Made by a program: the position numbers and the translations under genes. A stretch of DNA of 10,120 nucleotides from Planctomycetaceae bacterium (GTDB taxonomy: Bacteria; Planctomycetota; Planctomycetia; Pirellulales; Thermoguttaceae), in assembly GCA_031278315.1 (NCBI GenBank), contig JAITKS010000182.1, forward strand, positions 1 through 10,120. Direction: 5' to 3'. The notes under the pieces are model-generated. The model did no database searches. It worked only from the letters and a program-made list of their open reading frames with translations, and was not told where the DNA came from. Below, piece after piece: positions 1-6,278 of the stretch; the first letter of the stretch is position 1; each line of letters starts with the position of its first letter.

Positions 1-186
1 TTTCTTCGTCAAACCTATGAGAAACTAACAGCGGAAGGAATGAAAAATTTGATTTATGCGGAAGGTCAACATTTGTTGGGAGATGACGACGAAGGAACAG
101 TTGATTCTTCGCATCCTACCGATCTTGGCATGTTTCGTATGGCGGATATTCTCGAACCGATTTTGAGAAAAACGCTCGAAAAATAA
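1..186 (+). CDS. SGNH/GDSL-type hydrolase, C-terminal fragment
   Basis: Frame 1 is open from the first base to TAA at 184-186 and gives 61 residues; the start lies outside the window. Near its end the fragment has GTVDSSHPTDLGMFRMAD, which matches the D-x-x-H block at the C-terminus of SGNH/GDSL esterases. In that family the Asp and His (here the D and H of DSSHPTD) complete the catalytic triad with a Ser near the N-terminus, not visible here. Such enzymes remove acyl or acetyl groups, often from polysaccharides, and many are exported. The natural substrate cannot be read from this piece. No hairpin terminator is obvious directly after the stop; AT-rich repeat sequence begins within about 50 bases. 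The family call is from motif recognition; the exact subfamily is open. Confidence 0.72.
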   Translation, partial: FLRQTYEKLTAEGMKNLIYAEGQHLLGDDDEGTVDSSHPTDLGMFRMADILEPILRKTLEK

Positions 187-240
187 AATTTCATTTTTCA
201 TTTTTGGTGATAGTTTATATTTTTTTGAGAGTACAAATAG

Positions 241-330
241 ACGAAAAAAATATGAAATAAAATTTTCATGTATTTTGTTATTTCGCATGTTCCGTAATCA
301 CAAAAAAATTCCGCTGATATTTTACAAAAT
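241..330. repeat. Degenerate intergenic repeat, copy A
   Basis: This stretch aligns by eye with 2298-2388. Both begin ACGAAAAAA-TATGAAA, continue through a TTC(A/G)TGTATTT-GTTATTT block, then an A-run, and end with a TTCCGCTGATATTTTAC-like word (here 309-325). The match is imperfect but collinear over about 90 bases, which suggests old copies of one element. No coding capacity. Confidence 0.5.
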
Positions 331-353
331 TGTTATTTTCTATTTTTTTATTT

Positions 354-406
354 TTTCGTGAATTTTGTATTTTCGTGAATTTCGTATTTCACAAAAAAAT
401 TTGTGC
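354..406. repeat. TTCGTG-type intergenic repeat, second partial copy
   Basis: TTCGTGAATTTTGTATTTTCG followed by further TTCGT and CACAAAAAAATTTG words closely resembles the middle of copy A (about 268-310), so two partial copies lie almost in tandem. It lacks the terminal GATATATTAC-like word. Confidence 0.4.
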
Positions 407-420
407 CGTACTATCAATTG

Positions 421-438
421 CAGTTCAAGCCGAAAATT
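421..438. repeat. 18-bp direct repeat, first copy
   Basis: CAGTTCAAGCCGAAAATT matches 801-818 (CAGTTCAAACCGAAAATT) at 17 of 18 positions. The second copy lies inside the candidate structured RNA. The first is followed by ATTCAC-N12-GTGAAT, an inverted repeat at 436-459. Function unknown. Confidence 0.5.
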
Positions 439-511
439 CACGAAAATTTAAGTGTGAATAGTTTGCAATAATCCCCCCGCTTGAAAATTGAACGAAAGGG
501 TATAGAATTTT

Positions 512-574
512 ATGACTTTTATTTTACTGCTCTTGTTACTCCATTGTTCAAGTTGTACATCAACATCTCAATAG
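512..574 (+). CDS. Possible 20-residue hydrophobic peptide (doubtful)
   Basis: ATG at 512 opens a 20-codon frame ending in TAG at 572-574. The product starts MTFILLLLLLHCSSC and then turns Ser/Thr-rich, resembling the hydrophobic core of a signal or lipoprotein leader. AAAGGG at 495-500 could serve as a ribosome binding site with 11 bases of spacing. The cysteines do not sit in a proper lipobox (small residue before Cys missing in the first, Cys at -3 in the second). It may be a micropeptide, the decayed start of a lost gene, or chance in AT-rich DNA. Chance is the most likely. Confidence 0.15.
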   Translation: MTFILLLLLLHCSSCTSTSQ

Positions 575-640
575 GAAACAAAATATACACTTCAAGAACA
601 TAACTAAAGAACCTTAACACGATAACTCAAGAATAATAAT

Positions 641-670
641 TTGACACGATAAAATATAAAGTTGTCTAAC
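641..670 (+). promoter_or_regulatory. Possible sigma-70-like promoter
   Basis: A perfect TTGACA at 641-646 is followed after 18 bases by TCTAAC (665-670), a weak -10 match (4 of 6). If used, transcription would begin near 677 and run through the stem structures at 741-859 to the terminator at 884-924. The weak -10 keeps confidence low. Confidence 0.28.
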
Positions 671-676
671 ATTTTT

Positions 677-924
677 AATAGTTATGTCTGCATATTACGG
701 CGTTTCATGTATGTATAGCAATTATATGCGTCGTACAATGAATTTCAGTGATATAAGTGCATATTCAAGAAAACCTGCCTTCAAGTTAGATAAGCAGGTA
801 CAGTTCAAACCGAAAATTAAAACAAGAACAGATTGAAAATAATTATCACTGATGAAATTTAACAAAATGAAATCAACAGAATTAAACCAACAAATTATAC
901 TAAAAAACAATTTGTTGGTTTTTT
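677..924 (+). ncRNA. Candidate structured non-coding RNA or GAPDH leader RNA
   Basis: Several inverted repeats in order suggest a folded transcript of up to about 250 bases. The outer stem pairs 741-753 (AATTTCAGTGATA) with 844-859, with one 3-base bulge (GAT) on the right arm. Inside it, ACCTGC at 773-778 pairs with GCAGGT at 794-799. The terminator hairpin at 884-921 follows. The 5' end is guessed from the TTGACA box at 641. It could be a free small RNA, or an attenuated leader of the GAPDH gene whose start is about 150 bases beyond the terminator. I do not recognise it as tmRNA, RNase P RNA, SRP RNA or a known riboswitch. Stems of this length can arise by chance in AT-rich DNA, but three in order ending in a T-run are suggestive. 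Confidence 0.3.
884..924 (+). terminator. Intrinsic terminator upstream of GAPDH
   Basis: A perfect 13-bp inverted repeat (AAACCAACAAATT at 884-896, AATTTGTTGGTTT at 909-921) with a 12-base loop is followed by T's to 924. The T-run lies on the + side only, so it should stop rightward transcription. It lies far from the hydrolase stop at 186, which implies another transcript in between or read-through control of GAPDH. Confidence 0.6.
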
Positions 925-953
925 AAATTGTTTTTTGAAAATTGCGATCTGTA

Positions 954-978
954 CGTGAATAGTTCGATAACATTCACG
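954..978. promoter_or_regulatory. Dyad upstream of GAPDH, possible operator
   Basis: CGTGAAT (954-960) and ATTCACG (972-978) form a perfect 7-bp inverted repeat with an 11-base spacer, a typical size for a dimeric regulator site. It lies between the terminator and the TTGACA box at 988. GTGAATAGTT from its left arm recurs at 454-463. The regulator is unknown. Confidence 0.3.
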
Positions 979-984
979 CCGCCG

Positions 985-1038
985 TAATTGACAAGCGATA
1001 GCAGACAGTAATTTCAAAATTAATCCCAATGTCAATTA
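985..1038 (+). promoter_or_regulatory. GAPDH promoter/leader region with 9-bp inverted repeat
   Basis: TTGACA at 988-993 could be a -35 box with a weak TAATTT -10 at 1009-1014 (short 15-base spacer). The same box is part of a perfect 9-bp inverted repeat, TAATTGACA at 985-993 and TGTCAATTA at 1030-1038, whose right arm ends 18 bases before the ribosome binding site. The repeat could be a regulator site or a leader stem; the sequence does not decide. Confidence 0.27.
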
Positions 1039-1056
1039 ACAAACAGCCTCAAATTA

Positions 1057-1062
1057 AAGGAG
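1057..1062 (+). promoter_or_regulatory. Strong ribosome binding site of GAPDH
   Basis: AAGGAG lies 10 bases before the ATG at 1073 and fixes the start. No comparable purine box precedes the four complete minus-strand genes. Confidence 0.75.
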
Positions 1063-1072
1063 AAAAATCCTA

Positions 1073-2089
1073 ATGGCAATTAAAGTTGGAATCAATGGTT
1101 TTGGTCGTATCGGTCGTCTTGTATTTCGCCGCATGCTTGAAACACCTGACAAATTTGACGTAGTCGGCATTAACGACTTAACAGATACAAAAACACTTGC
1201 AACACTGTTAAAATACGATAGCACTCATCGCCGTATTAAAGCAGAAGTTTCATTCGATGATAAACATATTATCGTCAATGGTAAAAAAATCCGTATTTAC
1301 GCGGAAAAAGAACCTGCGAAATTACCATGGGGCGAAATCGACGCAACTATAATTCTCGAAAGTACAGGTCGATTCACCTCGAAAAAAGACGGCGAAAAAG
1401 CCGGTTTCGATTCTCATCTTGACGCCGGAGCAAAAAAAGTTGTTATAAGCGCACCCGCAAAAGGCGCAGACTTAACATGCGTTTGCGGCGTAAACGATGA
1501 TAAATTAAATGCGTCTTTGAAAACAGTGTCAAATGCAAGTTGTACAACAAACTGTCTTGCCCCTGTTGCAAAAGTTTTGCATGAATCATTTGGAATTGTC
1601 AAGGGTTTTATGACCACAGTTCATTCATATACGAATGATCAGGTCGTTCTTGATATCCCGTATAAAAATATTTATCGCGGCCGTGCTGCTGCTTTAAATA
1701 TTATTCCCACAACAACCGGAGCTGCTACAGCCGTTGGTGAAGTCCTACCCGAATTAAATGGAAAATTAACCGGATATTCATTACGCGTTCCTTCGCCGAC
1801 TGGTAGCTGTGTCGATCTAGTTGTGCAAACAGATAAAAACGTTACTATCGACGCCGTAAATGCAGCAGTAAAAGAAGCAGCAAACGGAAAAATGAAAGGA
1901 ATTTTAGCTTACAACGAAGACCCAATTGTATCGACAGATGTCGTTGGTGATTCGCATAGCTCCATTTTCGTTCCTGAATGGACAAGTGTTATAGGCGATA
2001 ACCTCGTAAAAATCTTGTCTTGGTACGATAACGAATGGGGTTACAGTTGCCGATCCGTTGACTTAATTGAGAAATTATCAAAACTCTGA
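1073..2089 (+). CDS. gap: Glyceraldehyde-3-phosphate dehydrogenase, type I (phosphorylating)
   Basis: This 338-residue protein has the usual GapA length. It catalyses the NAD-dependent oxidation and phosphorylation of glyceraldehyde 3-phosphate to 1,3-bisphosphoglycerate in glycolysis, in the cytoplasm. The nucleotide-binding start INGFGRIGR is at 7-15, and Asp35 in GINDLTD is the residue usually linked to NAD over NADP preference. The catalytic motif SNASCTTN places the active Cys at 157, and His184 in TTVHSYTND is its partner. The C-terminal WYDNEWGYS motif is at 317-325. Nothing is truncated. The gene stands alone, without pgk or tpi next to it, between a possible attenuator-like leader and its own terminator at 2241. 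The strong AAGGAG fits a highly expressed gene. Family assignment is certain; NAD preference is inferred. Confidence 0.97.
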   Translation: MAIKVGINGFGRIGRLVFRRMLETPDKFDVVGINDLTDTKTLATLLKYDSTHRRIKAEVSFDDKHIIVNGKKIRIYAEKEPAKLPWGEIDATIILESTGRFTSKKDGEKAGFDSHLDAGAKKVVISAPAKGADLTCVCGVNDDKLNASLKTVSNASCTTNCLAPVAKVLHESFGIVKGFMTTVHSYTNDQVVLDIPYKNIYRGRAAALNIIPTTTGAATAVGEVLPELNGKLTGYSLRVPSPTGSCVDLVVQTDKNVTIDAVNAAVKEAANGKMKGILAYNEDPIVSTDVVGDSHSSIFVPEWTSVIGDNLVKILSWYDNEWGYSCRSVDLIEKLSKL

Positions 2090-2240
2090 TTCAAGTTGAC
2101 AAAATAACCAATAACTGAATTGACTTAATAAATAAAAAACGAAAAAAAATTTGTCAAGTAATTAAAGATTCAATATTGGTACAAGTTAATTTCGATCAGT
2201 TTAAGTTGTAAAAAATTTATACGTCTCCCAAAGACGATTA

Positions 2241-2286
2241 AAATAGGTAACTTTGCAAAAAGTTACCTATTTGTTTTAATTTTTTA
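2241..2286 (+). terminator. Intrinsic terminator of the GAPDH gene
   Basis: A perfect 14-bp inverted repeat, AAATAGGTAACTTT at 2241-2254 and AAAGTTACCTATTT at 2259-2272, closes on a GCAA (GNRA-type) tetraloop, then TTT-G-TTTT-AA-TTTTTT follows. It lies about 150 bases after the GAPDH stop and between convergent genes. The leftward side has only a short T-run, so service to trpS is less certain. Confidence 0.75.
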
Positions 2287-2297
2287 AACACGAAACC

Positions 2298-2388
2298 ACG
2301 AAAAAATATGAAACAAAAATTTTTCGTGTATTTCGTTATTTAGTGTATTTCGTGATCTTAAAAAAACAGAAATTTCGCTGAAATATTA
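2298..2388. repeat. Degenerate intergenic repeat, copy B
   Basis: Collinear with copy A at 241-330: ACGAAAAAATATGAAAC, then TTCGTGTATTTCGTTATTT and TTTCGTGATC blocks, an A-run and an ending TTTCGCTGAAATATTAT (2372-2388) that resembles the terminal inverted repeat of the element at 6279-6509. It fills the space between the terminator and the end of trpS and runs to within a few bases of the trpS stop. Confidence 0.5.
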
Positions 2389-2395
2389 TTTCTAA

Positions 2396-3358
2396 TTAAA
2401 TTCCGCATGCTTTTTTTATTCTAGTTAATACAGTTGCTGCTTTTTCGGAAGCTCTTTTTGCGCCGTCTGATAGAATTTTTTTTACATATTCAGGTTTTGA
2501 TACTAACTCATCCCGTTTTTTTCTTGCGGTTGCAAAATATGCTTCTGCCAATTCAGCTAGTTCTCTTTTTATTTCACCGTATCCGAACCCTCCTTTTCGA
2601 TAACGTTCTGCTAATAATTGAGTCTGCTCCGGCGAAGCAAATAAAGAATAAAGCTGAAAAAGATGATCACCTTCAGGGTCTTTAGGAGATTCTACCGGAC
2701 GGCTGTCTGTTGTTATCCGCATAATTTTTTTCTTTTGAGTTTTCAAATCGTCAAATACTTCAACTGAATTGCCATAACTTTTTGACATTTTTCCGCCGTC
2801 AAGTCCGGGTACTTTCGCTGTATCTTTTACAATGTACGCTTGCGGAATAATAAACGAATCACCAAAAGAATTGTTAAACGAACCGGCAATATCCCTACAC
2901 ACTTCAACATGTTGTTTCTGATCTTCACCAACAGGTACAATTTCAGAATCGTAAATCAAGATGTCCGCCGCCATCAAAACAGGATACGTAAATAATCCTG
3001 CATCCGCCGTCAGACCTTTCGACTTTTTATCTTTATAAGCATGACAACGTTCTAATAAACTCATTGGTGTTGTTGTCATCAGAATCCAACATAACTCCGA
3101 TACCTCTGGAATATCTGATTGAACAAAAAGTGTTGCCCGTTCAGGATCAAGACCGAGCGAAAGTAAATCTACTGCCGCATCAAATGTATTTTGTGATAAC
3201 AACTCACGATTTCGAATCGTTGTCAATGCGTGAAGATTCGCAATAAAATAAAACGCTGTATCCTGACCATTCTGAAGCTCAATATATTGACGTATCGCGC
3301 CAAAATAATTACCCCAATGAAATCGTCCCGTCGGCTGAATTCCTGATAATATTCGCAT
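2396..3358 (-). CDS. trpS: Tryptophan--tRNA ligase
   Basis: This 320-residue class I aminoacyl-tRNA synthetase charges tRNA-Trp with tryptophan in the cytoplasm, using ATP. The HIGH-type signature appears as PTGRFHWGN at 9-17 and the KMSKS loop as GKMSKS at 189-194. Asp132 in LMAADILIYD matches the residue that reads the indole NH in the Bacillus-type enzyme, and GEDQKQH at 144-150 is the usual helix of the family. Length is at the short end of normal (about 320-340) and both ends look complete. The start is the ATG at 3358-3356; no Shine-Dalgarno sequence precedes it, but a TACAAT/TATACA box lies about 13 bases upstream, so the message could be nearly leaderless. It converges with GAPDH and has no operon partner. 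Confidence 0.96.
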   Translation of the reverse strand: MRILSGIQPTGRFHWGNYFGAIRQYIELQNGQDTAFYFIANLHALTTIRNRELLSQNTFDAAVDLLSLGLDPERATLFVQSDIPEVSELCWILMTTTPMSLLERCHAYKDKKSKGLTADAGLFTYPVLMAADILIYDSEIVPVGEDQKQHVEVCRDIAGSFNNSFGDSFIIPQAYIVKDTAKVPGLDGGKMSKSYGNSVEVFDDLKTQKKKIMRITTDSRPVESPKDPEGDHLFQLYSLFASPEQTQLLAERYRKGGFGYGEIKRELAELAEAYFATARKKRDELVSKPEYVKKILSDGAKRASEKAATVLTRIKKACGI

Positions 3359-3660
3359 CGCTAATTTTTGTATTGTATAGACAAATTCTAATAATTTAAT
3401 TTTATTTAATTTTTAACACAGAGAACAAGAAGTAATTTAAAATTTAAATCATGTTCTCTGATACTTTGATTTCACGGCGGTTGATATCTTTTATTTATGT
3501 TAGCGGAATTAAAAAGTATGAGTCAATATGTAAATATGTAAATATACGTACTGTGTTATGAATTTCACAATTTAATTGAGAAGTCATAACTTATGACTGC
3601 ACACATTATTCGCTATATCGTTGATTACGCCGTTAAGACATAATTCTATAAGATGTAATT
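3359..3660. other. Intergenic region between trpS and S46 peptidase genes
   Basis: About 300 bases without a gene. They hold a possible trpS -10 box (3372-3379), the inverted repeat at 3419-3460, a short tandem AATATGTA repeat (3525-3540) and a TATACGTA word (3543-3550) also seen twice near 5988-6009. No clear terminator for the S46 gene was found. Confidence 0.6.
3419..3460. repeat. Inverted repeat with CAGAGAACA arms
   Basis: CAGAGAACA at 3419-3427 and TGTTCTCTG at 3452-3460 are perfect 9-bp complements around an AT-only core that contains ATTTAAAATTTAAAT (3435-3449). The left arm shares the ACACAGAGAACA word with 6319-6330 in the MITE-like element, so it may derive from the same dispersed family. 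No T-run follows, so a terminator role is weak. Confidence 0.4.
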
Positions 3661-5811
3661 CTATTTTTCTGTGAGTTCTTTTACTATTCTTTCGGCATTA
3701 TAGATTTTTTTTAACGATTCTAAAATAACATCAACATGAACCGAAACGCATCTGCTTATTGTTTCTGTGTAAATGAAATTGTTTGATAACGAATAAATAT
3801 TACCGTCAAAAACCAATCCTACGACTTCACCTTTTGTATTTATTAACGGACTGCCGCTGTTACCGCCGATGATATCATTTGTTGTTACAAGATTGAATCC
3901 GGTTTCTAAGTTTAGTATGTTTTTATTTTTTAACCAACTCGCCGGCGGATTAAAAGGTTCTTGGAATTTCATTGATTCTGCCCGCTCGAACATACCTGCA
4001 ATATTTGTTACCGGCTTAATATATTTGCCTGATTCTTCATATCCTTTAACGGTACCGTATGAAATTCGCAGTGTAAAAGTTGCATCGGGATAAATAGTAT
4101 TACCTAATTTTTCAAATCGTTCTTTAGCTAATTTCGTGTAAGCTGCCGTTATTGGAGTATCGAATTCTTCTTCGTATTTTTTTCTCAATTTACGTGCGGT
4201 TGGATCGATACTAATAGCGAATTTAATCATTGGGTCATTTGAAGCAATAATTGCATCTAATCCGCCTTCTAATAATTTCCGTCGTACAGTAACATCGCGT
4301 AATTTAGAACCTTTAATCAATTTTACAGCTAATTCTTTCGGCGACAATTTGTCAAACATTTCATTATATTCGGCTTTAGCATTTACTTGCGTACCTTTTC
4401 GCGGCAACGATGTTTTATATCCGTATTCGTATAACATTGTCAACGAGTCTGTCAATTTAAGTATCTCGACATCTTCATAAATCGGCGAATCATTTAGAAT
4501 ATTCCTTTTTATTGATTCGATATTTCCTTCGCGGTACTCACGTAAACGCTCTGTAGTTTTTTTCTCTTTTTCTTGAGCGAGACGAATAAGTTGACGTGCC
4601 AATCTAAAAGTTTGCGAGTTGAAAGCTTCGCCGGTCTCGAAGTAACAGTAATCGGTGTAGAATGAATATAAATTAAGACATTGTTCAGCGATTGTATCTT
4701 TATCTTTTAATTTCAGTTCCCACAGCGAAGGAGTTTGAAGTCCATCGAGTTGACCGATTGCACGTTTACGATAATTTTTAACGGCGTCGAGATCGTGTGC
4801 TATTCGACGTTTATTTTCAAGAGAACGTTCCGCAAACGCCGAGTAAATAACTTCACGCCGATATAGCCGGTCGAGACGTTCAGGAAAATAGACATCACGT
4901 TGAAATTCAAGATGACTACGAGTGAAAGCACGATTCGTTGTACCCGGATGACCTGAAACAAAAACGAGTTCATTTTCTTTAACTCCGTTTGTTGACCATT
5001 TCAGATAATGCTTTATCGATGCCGGATTGCCGTTTTCATAAGCACGAAAAAAAGAGCTGTCAACACAATATCGCGGGTACTCATAATTATCGGGATCGCC
5101 GCCGAATGCAGCAATATCTTGTTCAGGTGCCCAGACGAGTCGAATGTCTGTATATTTTTTGTAACGATAAAGATGATACTTCCCGCCTTGAAAGAGAGTA
5201 ATAACTTCGCAATGTAAATTTGTTTTGTTTGCTTCTTCTTGTTCTATTTTACTAATTGCTTCGAGTCGTGCTTTTGCAGCTGTGTTGGTTTCTAAGTCTT
5301 TTGTAATTTCATCTAGGTCGGCGGTTATGTCTTTAATGCTGTGCAGCACTATACATTCAAGACCGTGACAAGGTATTTCGTCAGCTAATGTTTCGGCATA
5401 GAATCCATTCTTGAGCATGTTATTTTCGGGAGTACTGTGCATTTGTAATTGAGACGCACCTACGTGATGATTTGTCATAATTAAACCGTGCGGCGAAACA
5501 AATGAAGCACTTCCGCTGCGTCCAAATCGTACTGAAGACAATCGGATATGTTCAAGCCATTCTTCGGTCAATTCGAAATTATATTTTGATTGTACTTGTT
5601 GAACGGGCGGAATTTCAAAGAGCCACATGCCTTCGTCTGCTGTCAACAAAGACCGTGATAAAACGCCTAAAAATAACATCACTGCGAACAGCACGCATGT
5701 TAGAATTTGACGGCTTGAAAATATAAAACTAGATTTTCTAAAAAATAAACTAAAATCGGTTGTAAGTGTAAAAAAGTTGAGAGAAAACAAATTAAAAATT
5801 ATTCGTTTCAT
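3661..5811 (-). CDS. S46 family dipeptidyl-peptidase, exported, DPP7-like
   Basis: This 716-residue protein has the usual length for peptidase family S46, serine peptidases with a chymotrypsin-like double barrel that release dipeptides from peptide N-termini outside the cytoplasmic membrane. The hydrophobic stretch at about 36-58 (ILTCVLFAVMLFLGVL, then a TADEG cleavage-like site) looks like a signal peptide preceded by an unusually long N-terminal tail; an internal start may be the real one, but Met45 would leave no basic n-region. Catalytic residues visible are His116 in MTNHHVG, the Asp of GGDPDNYEYPR (239-241) and Ser652 in GGNSGSP. The specificity position 18 residues after the Ser is Gly (FDGN, Gly670) as in DPP7, where DPP11 has Arg, so hydrophobic rather than acidic P1 residues are predicted. 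No Shine-Dalgarno sequence and no operon partner. Confidence 0.9.
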   Translation of the reverse strand: MKRIIFNLFSLNFFTLTTDFSLFFRKSSFIFSSRQILTCVLFAVMLFLGVLSRSLLTADEGMWLFEIPPVQQVQSKYNFELTEEWLEHIRLSSVRFGRSGSASFVSPHGLIMTNHHVGASQLQMHSTPENNMLKNGFYAETLADEIPCHGLECIVLHSIKDITADLDEITKDLETNTAAKARLEAISKIEQEEANKTNLHCEVITLFQGGKYHLYRYKKYTDIRLVWAPEQDIAAFGGDPDNYEYPRYCVDSSFFRAYENGNPASIKHYLKWSTNGVKENELVFVSGHPGTTNRAFTRSHLEFQRDVYFPERLDRLYRREVIYSAFAERSLENKRRIAHDLDAVKNYRKRAIGQLDGLQTPSLWELKLKDKDTIAEQCLNLYSFYTDYCYFETGEAFNSQTFRLARQLIRLAQEKEKKTTERLREYREGNIESIKRNILNDSPIYEDVEILKLTDSLTMLYEYGYKTSLPRKGTQVNAKAEYNEMFDKLSPKELAVKLIKGSKLRDVTVRRKLLEGGLDAIIASNDPMIKFAISIDPTARKLRKKYEEEFDTPITAAYTKLAKERFEKLGNTIYPDATFTLRISYGTVKGYEESGKYIKPVTNIAGMFERAESMKFQEPFNPPASWLKNKNILNLETGFNLVTTNDIIGGNSGSPLINTKGEVVGLVFDGNIYSLSNNFIYTETISRCVSVHVDVILESLKKIYNAERIVKELTEK

Positions 5812-5820
5812 TTTTATTTT

Positions 5821-5880
5821 ATTGGTTAATTATTGGTTGGTTGATTAGTTGATAATTGGTTGGTAATTGGTTATTAGTTA
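5821..5880. repeat. Simple-sequence TTGGTTA-type tandem repeat
   Basis: About 60 bases made almost only of TTGGTTAAT, TTGGTTGGT and TTAGTTGAT variants, starting 10 bases before the S46 start codon. The strand bias (G and T on +, C and A in the message) would leave the 5' leader of the S46 message almost without G, hence unstructured. It resembles the CTAACCA array at 6701-6749 read on the other strand, but the period is irregular. Confidence 0.5.
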
Positions 5881-5987
5881 AATGACAATTTTTTTTGAAT
5901 ACAATTTACATTTGCATTTTTATAATTGTTGTAGTTATTCAGTAATTGCCCTGAACGGTCAAATCTGAAATAGCGTATGACAACGCC

Positions 5988-6009
5988 TATACGTAGATTT
6001 TTATACGTA
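5988..6009. promoter_or_regulatory. Paired TATACGTA words upstream of S46 gene
   Basis: TATACGTA occurs at 5988-5995 and 6002-6009, 14 bases apart, about 180 bases upstream of the S46 start; a third copy is at 3543-3550. Spaced identical words can be regulator sites, but no promoter was seen beside them. Confidence 0.18.
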
Positions 6010-6082
6010 AGACTTTTAATCGCCGCCGTAATGAGAATGAAATTTTGCCGATGATTATCAATTCACATTTGTAATTTGTCAA

Positions 6083-6105
6083 CACGTGATAAAGTAATTC
6101 ACGTG
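6083..6105. repeat. Two CACGTG palindromes, 17 bases apart
   Basis: CACGTG at 6083-6088 and 6100-6105 also form an inverted repeat around an 11-base spacer. They lie in otherwise plain AT-rich DNA. No gene start is nearby, so a role is unclear. Confidence 0.25.
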
Positions 6106-6266
6106 AAGAGGTCATTATCGTACAGAAACAAAAATTATTTGCAACACAGACAAAATATTATCCAAAAAAATTATCTAAAAAAATCATTTCAATCATTTCA
6201 ATCAAATGACAACTATTCAATAGAATATTTTAATGGAATATCGTAATATACCAATTACACTTTAAA

Positions 6267-6278
6267 ATTCGTTTTTTA
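6267..6278. repeat. Left 12-bp target-site duplication
   Basis: ATTCGTTTTTTA directly abuts the left terminal inverted repeat at 6279 and is repeated exactly at 6510-6521, directly after the right terminal repeat. Removing the element and one copy gives a continuous AT-rich sequence. Confidence 0.6.

Larger units (their letters stand above)
187..1072. other. Long intergenic region between hydrolase and GAPDH genes
   Basis: This 886-bp stretch has no convincing protein gene on either strand. It holds two degenerate TTCGTG-type repeat copies (about 241-330 and 354-406), an 18-bp direct repeat with one mismatch (421-438 and 801-818), a tiny open frame with a possible ribosome binding site (512-574), a TTGACA promoter-like box (641-646), a run of inverted repeats ending in an intrinsic terminator (741-924), and two further dyads in front of GAPDH (954-978 and 985-1038). 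Confidence 0.7.

Noticed and set aside
25..288. Minus-strand open frame of 87 codons
   Set aside because: It lies opposite the hydrolase coding frame and extends into AT-rich repeat DNA; it has no recognisable motif and an unlikely composition.
722..910. Minus-strand open frame of 62 codons
   Set aside because: It overlaps the stem structures and the terminator hairpin; the hydrophobic product reflects A-rich DNA on the opposite strand and has no ribosome binding site I could see.
3525..3550. Tandem AATATGTA repeat as an origin iteron
   Set aside because: Only two exact units and no DnaA-type boxes or replication gene nearby.
6083..6105. Regulator site built from CACGTG pair
   Set aside because: CACGTG is a self-complementary 6-mer, no promoter or gene start is close, and two copies may be chance; listed only as a repeat.
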